A stretch of 64,000 nucleotides of DNA, taken from Martinezella tropici (GTDB taxonomy: Bacteria > Pseudomonadota > Alphaproteobacteria > Rhizobiales > Rhizobiaceae). Below the pieces are notes generated by a model that did no database searches, was not told the origin of the DNA, and was given only the letters and a program-made list of their open reading frames with translations. The stretch is from the NCBI GenBank assembly GCA_000799755.1, contig JUHI01000002.1, forward strand, positions 372,001-436,000, read 5' to 3'. This document shows, one piece after another, positions 9,218 to 16,626 of the stretch (the first letter of the stretch is position 1; each line of letters begins with the position of its first letter). Position numbers and translations under genes: made by a program.

Positions 9218-10399
9218 TCAATTTGTTTTAAGAAGTTCGCGCGCGACGATGAGTTTCTGAACTTCAGTCGCACCTTCATAGATGCGAAGCGCGCGGATCT
9301 CCCGATAGAGTTTTTCCGTTATCTCGCCCGATTTCACGCCGCGCCCGCCAAAGAGCTGGACGGCGTGGTCGATGACGCTTTGCGCGGTTTCCGTCGCCGT
9401 CATCTTGGCCATGGCCGCCTCGCGCGTCGTCGGCAAGCGCTGCACGTCGCGACGCCAAGCCGCCCGATAGGTGAGCAAAGCCGCCGCGTCGATGCCGGTC
9501 GCCATATCGCCGAGGGCGGCCTGCGTCAACTGAAGGTCGGCAAGGGCGGCTCCGAACATCGGGCGGGAGCGCGCGTGGGCAACCGATTCATCCAGCGCGC
9601 GGCGGGCGAAGCCGAGGCCAGCGGCGGCGACGGAAGCGCGGAAGATATCGAGCGTGCGCATGGCGATCTTGAAGCCTTCGCCCGGCGCGCTGAGACGGCG
9701 CGACGCAGGAATTCGGCAGTTCTCAAAACGGATCGTCGCTAGCGGGTGCGGCGCGATCACCTCGATACGTTCGGCAATCGAGAAGCCGGGATCGTCGGCG
9801 AAGACGACGAAGGCCGAAATGCCGCGGGTGCCCGGCGCTTCGCCGGTGCGGGCGAAGACGGTGTAGACGTCGGCAATGCCGCCATTGGAAATCCATGTCT
9901 TCTCGCCGTCGAGAACATAGTGATCGCCATCGGGACGGGCGGCGCAGCTCATCGCGGCCACATCGGAGCCCGCATCCTTTTCCGAGAGCGCGAAGGCGGC
10001 AAGCCAATCGCCGGAGCGCACCTTGGGCAGAACGGCCGAACGCAACTCGGGCGAGCCGGAAAGGCCGATGGCGCCGGTGCCGAGGCCTTGCATTGCAAAG
10101 GCGAAATCGGCAAGGCCGTCATGCCAGGCGAGCGTTTCGCGGGCGAGGCAGACCATGCGGGAATCGATCAGCGGTTCATTATCGGAGGAACCGGTTGCAG
10201 CGGTCAGAAGCCCGGCTTCGCCCAGTGCCTTGACCAGCTTGCGGCACGCGCCATCGACATCGGCGTGATCGATCGAAGCCATGACGCCGGACTTTGCGAA
10301 GGCATCGACCTCGGCGGCGAAATGGTGATGGCGTTCCCCGAAGAAGGGCCAATCCAGATGATCGCGGGTTGGGCCGGGGAGGCTGTTTGCGGTCGACAT
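9218..10399 (-). CDS. Acyl-CoA dehydrogenase family protein
   Basis: This 393-residue protein has acyl-CoA dehydrogenase N, middle and C domains ([16 protein letters not shown] near 140, [18 protein letters not shown], and [34 protein letters not shown] at the end). It is divergent from the neighbouring GcdH-type enzyme, so the operon has two separate dehydrogenation steps. A likely role is oxidation of an alicyclic or dicarboxylic acyl-CoA formed from the dearomatised ring. It starts 4 bases after the enoyl-CoA hydratase stop. The substrate cannot be fixed from sequence. Confidence 0.9.
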   Translation of the reverse strand: MSTANSLPGPTRDHLDWPFFGERHHHFAAEVDAFAKSGVMASIDHADVDGACRKLVKALGEAGLLTAATGSSDNEPLIDSRMVCLARETLAWHDGLADFAFAMQGLGTGAIGLSGSPELRSAVLPKVRSGDWLAAFALSEKDAGSDVAAMSCAARPDGDHYVLDGEKTWISNGGIADVYTVFARTGEAPGTRGISAFVVFADDPGFSIAERIEVIAPHPLATIRFENCRIPASRRLSAPGEGFKIAMRTLDIFRASVAAAGLGFARRALDESVAHARSRPMFGAALADLQLTQAALGDMATGIDAAALLTYRAAWRRDVQRLPTTREAAMAKMTATETAQSVIDHAVQLFGGRGVKSGEITEKLYREIRALRIYEGATEVQKLIVARELLKTN

Positions 10400-10403
10400 C
10401 GCC

Positions 10404-11255
10404 TCAGTCCCCCTGGAATTCCGGTCGGCGCTTGGCGGCGAAGGCTTCGAAGGCGCGACGGAAATCCTGCGTCGCCATGCAGATCGCCTGCGCCTGCGCC
10501 TCGGATTCGATCATCTCCTCGATGCCCATCGCCCATTCCTGGTTCAGCATGGTCTTGGTCATGCCATGGGCGAACCAGGGACCATCGGCCAGCGAGCGGG
10601 CGAGCTTGACCGCTTCGTCCTCGAGATCGGTGCTGGCGTGCAGGCCGTTATAGAAGCCCCAGGCCTGTCCTTCCGTTGCCGTCATCGAACGGCCGGTAAA
10701 GAGAAGCTCGGCGGCGCGACCCTGGCCGATGATGCGAGGCAGGATGCCGCAAGCGCCCATATCGGCACCGGCGAGACCGACGCGCGTGAACAGGAAGGCG
10801 GTCTTCGCTTCGGGCGTCGCGAGCCTCAGATCCGAGGCCATGGCGAGGATGGCGCCAGCGCCGGCGCAGATGCCGTCTACTGCCGTGATGATGGGCTGCG
10901 GGCATTTGCGCATCGCCTTGACGAGATCGCCGGTCATGCGCGTGAAGGCCAGAAGCTCGGGCATTGCCATGCGGGTCAACGGCTCGATGATCTCGAAGAC
11001 GTCGCCGCCGGAGGAGAAATTGCCGCCTGCGCCGGTCAGCACGATGGCGCGGATATCGGATGCATAGGCGAGGTCGCGGAAGAGATCGCGCAGCTCGGCA
11101 TAGCTGTCGAAGGTCAGCGGGTTCTTACGCTCGGGTCGGTTCAGGCGGATGGTGGCGACACGGCCGTCTTCGCTGACATCCCAGAGGAAGTGCTCGGGCT
11201 TGTAATCCCTATAGGGCTTCAGATGCCCCTTCATCGTCATGTCCCGATCGCTCAT
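10404..11255 (-). CDS. Enoyl-CoA hydratase/isomerase family protein
   Basis: This roughly 283-residue crotonase-fold protein has oxyanion-hole segments [15 protein letters not shown] and [20 protein letters not shown]. Its C-terminal [15 protein letters not shown] is typical of enoyl-CoA hydratases. It has a longer N-terminus than average. I placed the start at ATG 11255; a TTG at 11264 overlapping the previous stop (TTGA) is an alternative but sits too close to GGGGAG. In this operon it probably hydrates a ring-derived unsaturated CoA ester or performs the hydrolytic ring opening seen in other alicyclic CoA pathways. Confidence 0.9.
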   Translation of the reverse strand: MSDRDMTMKGHLKPYRDYKPEHFLWDVSEDGRVATIRLNRPERKNPLTFDSYAELRDLFRDLAYASDIRAIVLTGAGGNFSSGGDVFEIIEPLTRMAMPELLAFTRMTGDLVKAMRKCPQPIITAVDGICAGAGAILAMASDLRLATPEAKTAFLFTRVGLAGADMGACGILPRIIGQGRAAELLFTGRSMTATEGQAWGFYNGLHASTDLEDEAVKLARSLADGPWFAHGMTKTMLNQEWAMGIEEMIESEAQAQAICMATQDFRRAFEAFAAKRRPEFQGD

Positions 11256-11260
11256 GGCGT

Positions 11261-12040
11261 TCAAATCTCCCCACCGGCAACCGCAATTGCCTGTCCATTG
11301 ATCGATGCTGCGGCTGGCGATGCCAGCCAGAGCACAGTGTCGGCAACTTCTTCCGGCTTGATCAGCCGCCCTTGCGGATTCGACTTCGTGAACTCGGCAA
11401 GCGCCTGCGCGGCCGTGCGCCCGGTCTTGGCGACGATCGTTTCGATCGAGCGCTGGATGATCGGCGTATCGGTGAAGCCGGGGCAGACGGCATTGACTGT
11501 CATGCCGGTCTTGGCAAGCTCAAGCGCCAGCGAGCGCGTGAGGCCGACGACGCCATGCTTGGCAGCGACGTAAGCCGAGACGTAGCCATAGCCCTTCAAG
11601 CCCGCCGTCGACGCGATGTTGATGATGCGCGCGCCGACACCTCGGGCTTTGAGATCGGGAAGAACTGCCTGCGTCACCAGAAAGACGCCGGTCAGGTCGA
11701 CCGTCAGGACATGGTTCCAGGCTTCCAGGCTCGTCTTCTCGAAAGGCGCGCTCGGCGCTTCGCCGGCATTGTTGACGAGAATATCGACCGGGCCGAATTT
11801 CTCGCGCGCCTTGGCAAGGCCTTGGGCGACGGCCTCGGGGCTTGTGACATCGAAGCCGTCGACTACGAAAGCAGTCGCGCCGATCTCGGCGGCAACCGCG
11901 TCCAGCGGCTCCCTGCGGCGGCCGGCCAGGCTGACATGCGCGCCTTCGGCGGCAAGCGCCTTGGCGATCGTGGTGCCAATACCGCTGCCGGCCCCGGTGA
12001 CGAGGGCGTGACGGCCGGCGAGTTTGCCCGAAGTCGTCAT
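11261..12040 (-). CDS. Short-chain dehydrogenase (3-hydroxyacyl-CoA dehydrogenase-like)
   Basis: This 259-residue classical SDR begins [20 protein letters not shown] at ATG 12040, preceded by GAGGATGAG. A longer in-frame ORF to 12115 lies inside the upstream gene and is rejected. It shows [12 protein letters not shown] and the catalytic YVAAK motif, and resembles hydroxybutyrate and 3-hydroxyacyl-CoA dehydrogenases. It is encoded 7 bases after the monooxygenase/reductase and 6 bases before the hydratase. A likely role is oxidation or reduction of the ring keto/hydroxy group of the alicyclic CoA intermediate. Confidence 0.9.
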   Translation of the reverse strand: MTTSGKLAGRHALVTGAGSGIGTTIAKALAAEGAHVSLAGRRREPLDAVAAEIGATAFVVDGFDVTSPEAVAQGLAKAREKFGPVDILVNNAGEAPSAPFEKTSLEAWNHVLTVDLTGVFLVTQAVLPDLKARGVGARIINIASTAGLKGYGYVSAYVAAKHGVVGLTRSLALELAKTGMTVNAVCPGFTDTPIIQRSIETIVAKTGRTAAQALAEFTKSNPQGRLIKPEEVADTVLWLASPAAASINGQAIAVAGGEI

Positions 12041-12047
12041 CTCATCC

Positions 12048-14366
12048 TCATTTCGCCGGCGCGGTCGTGGCCGCGCGGGCGAGGTTGGTTTCATACTGAG
12101 TCTTGCCGGAAACATATTGCTTCGGCCAGGGAATGGAAGTCAGTCCGATCTTGGCGGCTTCATGCAGCGACCAGGCCGGGTCCGCCAGATGCGGGCGGGC
12201 GACGGCGCAGAGATCGGCACGGCCGGCGGCGATGATCGAATTGGCGTGATCGGCCTCCGAGATCGCACCGACGGCAATCGTCGGAATGCCGATCTCGTTG
12301 CGGATCTTGTCGGAGAACGGGGTCTGGAACAGGCGGCCGTAAACCGGCTGCTCCTGTTTCGAAACCTGACCTGAAGAGCAATCAATGAGGTCGGCGCCGG
12401 CATCCTTGAACATGCGGGCGAAAATCGCTGCATCTTCCGGCGTGTTGCCGCCATCGGTCCAGTCATGGCAGGAGAGGCGGATCGAGATCGGCTTGTCCGC
12501 CGGCCAGATGGTGCGGATCGCATGGAAGATTTCAAGCGGGTAGCGCGCGCGATTTTCGTGGCTCCCGCCATATTCGTCGTCGCGCAGATTGGTGAGCGGC
12601 GAGAGGAAGCTCGACAGCAGATAGCCGTGGGCGCAGTGCAGCTCCAGCCAGTCTGCTCCGGTTTCGACCGCCAGCTTGGTCGAGTGGATGAAGTCAGCCT
12701 TGACGCGGTCCATATCGGCGCGATCCATGGCCTTCGGCACCTGGCTGTTCTTGAGGTAAGGAATAGCCGACGCGGAGATCAGCGGCCACTCGCCTTCGGG
12801 GAGCGGCTGGTCGATGCCTTCCCAGGCGAGTTTCGTCGCGCCCTTGCGACCGGCATGGCCGATCTGGATGCCGACCTTGGCGGCGCTGTTCATGTGAACG
12901 AAATCGACCAGACGCTTCCATTGCGCCACCTGCTCCTCGTTCCAGAGGCCGAGGCAGCCGGGGGTGATGCGGGCGTCCGGCGTCACGCAGGTCATTTCCG
13001 CGAAGATCAAGCCGGCGCCGCCAAGCGCACGCGAGCCGAGGTGGACGATGTGGAAGTCGTTCATCACGCCATTTTCAGCCGAATACATCGCCATCGGCGA
13101 CATGACGATGCGGTTGACGAGATGGACGTCGCGCAACTTGTAAGGCGTGAACATCGGCGGCAGGCAGCGATCATTGCCGACGGCGAGACCGGATTTCTCG
13201 GCGAACCAGCGCTCATAGCCTTCGAGCCAGGTCTTGTCGCGCAGTCGCAGATTTTCGTGGCTGATGCGCTGCGAGCGGGTCAACATCGAATACATGAATT
13301 GCGGCGGCTCGAGCGTGTCGGCGTAGCGGCGACCGACGACTTCGAACCATTCCATCGCGTTGCGGGCGGCGTTCTGGATGCGGGCTACGTCGACGCGGCG
13401 GATTTCCTCGTAGGTCTCCAGAACGGCCGGAATTTTTTCCTTCTCGTGCCCGTGGATCTGGAACTGGCGGGTCAGTTCGATGGCGTCGTCGATGGCAAGC
13501 TTGGTGCCGGAACCGATGGCGAAATGGGCGGTGTGGGCGGCGTCGCCCATCAACACGACATGCGAGTTGCCGTTGAAATGGCTCCACTTGCCGCAGATCA
13601 GACGGTTGAAGTTCAGCCAGGCCGAGCCACGGATATGGCGGGCATTGGTCATCAGCGAAGCGCCTTCCAGCACTTCGGAGAACAGGTCTTCGCAAAAGGC
13701 GATGGAGCCGTCCTGATCCATCTTGTCGAGGCCGTGGGCGAGATAGGCCTCTTCTGTCGTCTCGACGATGAAGGTCGAAGTCTTGTCGTCGAACTTGTAG
13801 ATATGCGACTGGAACCAGCCGTGATCGGTGCGGCGGAAATCGAAGGTGAAGGCGTCGAAAAGCTTGTTGGTGCCGAGCCAGATGTAGCGGTTCGGCCGGG
13901 TGATCATGTCCGGCTGGAAGACTTCCGGATAATGATTGCGGATGCGGGAATTGAGACCGTCCGAACCGATGACCAGATCGGCATCGGGATAATCGAGATC
14001 GGAATTGACGTCGGTTTCGAAGATCAATTCGACATCCAGCGCCTCGCAGCGCTTCTGCAGGATGTTCAGGAGCTTCTTGCGGCCGATGCCGACGAAGCCG
14101 TGGCCCGAGGTGCGCTGGCGGGTGCCCTTGAACAGGACTTCGATATCGTCCCAGTGGTTGAAGGCATCCTCGATTTCGGCAGCGCTTTCGGGGTCCCATT
14201 CGCGCATCGAAACCATGGTCGCATCGGAGAAGACCACGCCCCAGCCGAAGGTGTCATAGGGCCGATTGCGCTCGACGACGCGGATCGAATGTTCGGGATG
14301 GAGTTTCTTCATCAGAAGCGCAAAGTAGAGCCCTGCGGGGCCGCCGCCGATACAGACGATGCGCAT
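12048..14366 (-). CDS. Bifunctional flavin monooxygenase/Old Yellow Enzyme reductase (2-aminobenzoyl-CoA monooxygenase/reductase or salicylyl-CoA 5-hydroxylase type)
   Basis: This 772-residue fusion has an N-terminal FAD aromatic hydroxylase (GGGPAGLYFALLMKK at 6-20, LMGDAAHTAHFAIGSGTKLA near 272). From about residue 405 it continues as an Old Yellow Enzyme/NADH:flavin oxidoreductase domain (IVMSPMAMYSAENG, IQIGHAGRKG, ELHCAHGYLLSSFLSP). This architecture is known from 2-aminobenzoyl-CoA monooxygenase/reductase of Azoarcus evansii, which hydroxylates and then reduces the ring to a non-aromatic CoA ester using O2 and NADH. Databases often name relatives bifunctional salicylyl-CoA 5-hydroxylase/oxidoreductase. 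The ridA gene and the nearby aryl-CoA ligase favour the amino substrate. It is the first gene of the eight-gene minus-strand operon. Confidence 0.88.
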   Translation of the reverse strand: MRIVCIGGGPAGLYFALLMKKLHPEHSIRVVERNRPYDTFGWGVVFSDATMVSMREWDPESAAEIEDAFNHWDDIEVLFKGTRQRTSGHGFVGIGRKKLLNILQKRCEALDVELIFETDVNSDLDYPDADLVIGSDGLNSRIRNHYPEVFQPDMITRPNRYIWLGTNKLFDAFTFDFRRTDHGWFQSHIYKFDDKTSTFIVETTEEAYLAHGLDKMDQDGSIAFCEDLFSEVLEGASLMTNARHIRGSAWLNFNRLICGKWSHFNGNSHVVLMGDAAHTAHFAIGSGTKLAIDDAIELTRQFQIHGHEKEKIPAVLETYEEIRRVDVARIQNAARNAMEWFEVVGRRYADTLEPPQFMYSMLTRSQRISHENLRLRDKTWLEGYERWFAEKSGLAVGNDRCLPPMFTPYKLRDVHLVNRIVMSPMAMYSAENGVMNDFHIVHLGSRALGGAGLIFAEMTCVTPDARITPGCLGLWNEEQVAQWKRLVDFVHMNSAAKVGIQIGHAGRKGATKLAWEGIDQPLPEGEWPLISASAIPYLKNSQVPKAMDRADMDRVKADFIHSTKLAVETGADWLELHCAHGYLLSSFLSPLTNLRDDEYGGSHENRARYPLEIFHAIRTIWPADKPISIRLSCHDWTDGGNTPEDAAIFARMFKDAGADLIDCSSGQVSKQEQPVYGRLFQTPFSDKIRNEIGIPTIAVGAISEADHANSIIAAGRADLCAVARPHLADPAWSLHEAAKIGLTSIPWPKQYVSGKTQYETNLARAATTAPAK

Positions 14367-14407
14367 CGCTTTTCCCTCCTCTTCAGGCCGGAGCCGATCT
14401 CAAAATC

Positions 14408-14428
14408 ATTTAAACTTAAAATATCTTG
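14408..14428 (+). promoter_or_regulatory. Candidate operator copy A (CTTAAAATATCTTG)
   Basis: An AT-rich near-palindrome (ATTTAAACTTAAAAT) followed by ATCTTG lies 42 bases upstream of the monooxygenase/reductase start. It overlaps the candidate -10 of that promoter, a position suited to repression. A second copy with the same CTTAAAATwTCTTG core lies at 14537-14558. Confidence 0.5.
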
Positions 14429-14445
14429 TCGCTGCCATTCGTCAA
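14418..14445 (-). promoter_or_regulatory. Candidate sigma70 promoter of the monooxygenase/reductase operon
   Basis: Read on the minus strand, TTGACG (14445-14440) is separated by 16 bases from TATTTT (14423-14418), about 50 bases before the ATG at 14366. The -10 lies within operator copy A. The assignment is by eye. Confidence 0.45.
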
Positions 14446-14536
14446 GGGTTTTCCCGCCGAAATCTGCGGCCGGATGATGGCTATGATAACACGAAAACTG
14501 GAAATTCTGCTTTTGAATCAATGGAAAGTCAGAAAT

Positions 14537-14558
14537 ATTTTAGGCTTAAAATTTCTTG
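14537..14558 (+). promoter_or_regulatory. Candidate operator copy B (CTTAAAATTTCTTG)
   Basis: The near-palindrome ATTTTAGGCTTAAAAT followed by TTCTTG lies 108 bases upstream of the aryl-CoA ligase start. With copy A it makes a pair of direct repeats, one serving each side of the divergent promoter region (14367-14665). The rest of that roughly 300-base region holds no convincing gene. Confidence 0.5.
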
Positions 14559-14665
14559 CTTGAACATTGCGGGCTTCAGTGCGATCTTTTTCGCAACGCT
14601 ACACGCGCTGCGGGGGAAACCGGCGATGATGGCGATTTGATCGATAAGAATGTGGGAGCAAGGCA

Positions 14666-16276
14666 ATGCTTGGACCGACCGGTCATACCGATACATTCAC
14701 GCGAGACAATCTGCCGCCATTCGATGAGTGGCCCGAACTGCTGATGGATGGTTTCGACTATCCGGAATGGCTGAATGCCGGTTTCGAACTCAGCGACCGG
14801 ATGGTCGAGAAGGGTTTCGGCGACAATGTCGCCCTGATCGGCAACGGTCGTCGCCGTACCTACAAGGAGTTGGCGGACTGGACCAATCGCATCGCCCATG
14901 CGCTCATCGAGAATTTCGGGGTGAAGCCGGGCAATCGCGTTCTCATCCGCTCCGGCAACAACCCTGCGATGATTGCCTGCTGGCTGGCGGTGACGAAGGT
15001 GGGCGCCGTTGCCGTGAACACCATGCCGATGCTCAGGGCAGGCGAGCTTTCGAAGGTTATCGACAAGGCGGAGATCTCGTTTGCGCTCTGCGATACCAGG
15101 CTGCTGGAAGAGCTCGTGGCGGCCGCCAAGGATAGCCAATTCCTGAAGCAGGTCGTCGGCTTCGACGGCACCGCCAATCACGATGCCGAGCTTGACCGTA
15201 TCGCGCTCAATAAGCCCGTTCGCTTCGAACCGGTTAAAACCGGGCGGGACGATGTGGCGCTGCTCGGCTTCACATCAGGCTCGACCGGCGTGCCGAAGGC
15301 GACGATGCACTTCCATCGCGATATCCTGATCATCGCCGATGCCTATGCAAAGGAAGTGCTGCAGGTGACGCCCGACGACGTCTTCATCGGTTCGCCGCCG
15401 ATCGCCTTCACCTTTGGTCTCGGCGGTCTGGTCGTCTTTCCCTTGCGCTTCGGCGCTTCGACGGCGCTGCTCGAAAACGCCTCGCCGAAGAACATGGTCG
15501 AGATCATCCAGGAGTATGGCGCGACCATCAGCTTCACCGCGCCGACGGCCTATCGCGCCATGCTGGCGGCGATGGAGGAGGGAGCGGATCTTTCCTCGCT
15601 TCGCATCGCGGTTTCCGCCGGCGAGACGCTGCCGGGGCCGATCTTCGAGGAGTGGACGCGCAAGACCGGCAAGCCGATCCTCGACGGCATCGGTTCGACC
15701 GAGATGCTGCATATCTTCATCTCCAACCGGCTTGATGATGCCAAGCCGAAGAGCACGGGCAAACCGCTGACTGGCTATGAGGCCCGTATCGTCGATGATG
15801 AGATGAACGAGGTGCCGCGCGGCACGATCGGCAAGCTCGTCGTTCGCGGTCCGATCGGCTGCCGATATCTCGCCGACCATAGGCAGGCCGACTACGTGCG
15901 CGCCGGCTGGAATCTGACAGGCGACAGCTTCATTCAGGACGAGGATGGTTATTTCCACTTCGCCGCCCGCTCCGACGACATTATTCTTTCGGCCGGCTAC
16001 AATATCGCCGGGCCGGAAGTCGAAGCCGCCCTTCTTTCGCATGCCGACGTGCTCGAATGCGCCGTCATCGGCAAGCCGGATGAGGAGCGGGGCCATATCG
16101 TGCAGGCGCATGTGGTGCTGATGGCTGGCGTCACCGGATCGGATCTGCTGGGCAAGGCGCTGCAGGATCACGTCAAAGCGTTGATCGCACCGTATAAATA
16201 TCCGCGCTCCATCGTCTTCGTCGAGGCTCTGCCGAAGACCGAATCCGGCAAGATACAGCGCTTCCGCCTGAAATAG
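14666..16276 (+). CDS. Aryl-CoA ligase, benzoate/2-aminobenzoate-CoA ligase family
   Basis: This 536-residue acyl-adenylate-forming enzyme has the P-loop LGFTSGSTGVPKAT near residues 200-213, DGIGSTEMLHIF near 345 (the aromatic-acid ligase motif), LTGDSFIQDEDGYFHFAARSDD, and the C-terminal lysine motif PKTESGKIQRF. It would activate an aromatic acid with ATP and CoA. Divergence from a 2-aminobenzoyl-CoA-type monooxygenase makes anthranilate the best guess, with salicylate or benzoate as alternatives. GGGAGCAAGG precedes ATG 14666. It is probably controlled together with the opposite operon. Confidence 0.88.
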   Translation: MLGPTGHTDTFTRDNLPPFDEWPELLMDGFDYPEWLNAGFELSDRMVEKGFGDNVALIGNGRRRTYKELADWTNRIAHALIENFGVKPGNRVLIRSGNNPAMIACWLAVTKVGAVAVNTMPMLRAGELSKVIDKAEISFALCDTRLLEELVAAAKDSQFLKQVVGFDGTANHDAELDRIALNKPVRFEPVKTGRDDVALLGFTSGSTGVPKATMHFHRDILIIADAYAKEVLQVTPDDVFIGSPPIAFTFGLGGLVVFPLRFGASTALLENASPKNMVEIIQEYGATISFTAPTAYRAMLAAMEEGADLSSLRIAVSAGETLPGPIFEEWTRKTGKPILDGIGSTEMLHIFISNRLDDAKPKSTGKPLTGYEARIVDDEMNEVPRGTIGKLVVRGPIGCRYLADHRQADYVRAGWNLTGDSFIQDEDGYFHFAARSDDIILSAGYNIAGPEVEAALLSHADVLECAVIGKPDEERGHIVQAHVVLMAGVTGSDLLGKALQDHVKALIAPYKYPRSIVFVEALPKTESGKIQRFRLK

Positions 16277-16422
16277 CCGGCGCGGCGGAACGCGCCGCCC
16301 GCGATTCATCGCCGGAATAGTTCAACTTATGAATATGCGGTCTGAGGCGGCAGGTGTTTATCCTGCCGTCCGAGAGCATTTCGCCGCTTGCTTCCTCTCT
16401 GACAGGTTTCGATTTCTCGCAT

Positions 16423-16436
16423 ATATTGCATGCATA
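16423..16436 (+). promoter_or_regulatory. Shared motif ATATTGCATGCATA (candidate operator)
   Basis: This 14-base word differs at two A/T positions from ATATTGCAAGCATT at 23527-23540, upstream of the cyclase-family gene. It sits in an AT-rich palindromic tract about 190 bases before the oxidoreductase start. A MarR protein encoded at 21.8 kb is a candidate ligand; this is inference. Confidence 0.4.
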
Positions 16437-16549
16437 TGCATATATTTGATGAACATGCCTCCATTCTGCTCGACGATTTCGGGTGCGCGCTCGATATGGT
16501 TGTGCAGGCGATATCGCAAATCAGGGCGGCGAAAACCGACAATTGTTCG

Positions 16550-16579
16550 TTGACAGTTCAAGGAAGTTCAAAATATGAT
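16550..16579 (+). promoter_or_regulatory. Sigma70-type promoter of the oxidoreductase genes
   Basis: TTGACA (16550-16555), an 18-base spacer and TATGAT (16574-16579) closely match consensus and lie about 48 bases before the ATG at 16627. The spacer carries a direct repeat GTTCAA-GGAA-GTTCAA (16556-16571), a likely regulator site because it lies between the two promoter boxes. Confidence 0.65.
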
Positions 16580-16626
16580 TTTGCAAATGATTTAAAGAAG
16601 CCCATAGGGGCAAAGGGGTAACGACG

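Larger units (their letters stand above)
16277..16626. other. Intergenic region between ligase and oxidoreductase genes
   Basis: These 350 bases hold no convincing gene. They contain a hairpin right after the ligase stop (GGCGCG at 16279-16284 pairing with CGCGCC at 16291-16296) and a second one (CGGCAGG 16348-16354, CCTGCCG 16362-16368). An AT-rich tract of nested ATGCAT palindromes follows (16421-16447), then a strong promoter (16550-16579). The ligase and oxidoreductase are therefore probably separate transcription units. Confidence 0.6.

Noticed and set aside
12048..14366. Plain salicylate hydroxylase or 2,4-dienoyl-CoA reductase
   Set aside because: Both halves are fused in one 772-residue frame with the 2-aminobenzoyl-CoA monooxygenase/reductase architecture.
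12465..14477. A 670-codon open frame on the plus strand opposite the monooxygenase/reductase
   Set aside because: It mirrors the codon bias of the real minus-strand gene, has no recognisable domain, and its translation is rich in residues typical of antisense frames in high-GC DNA.
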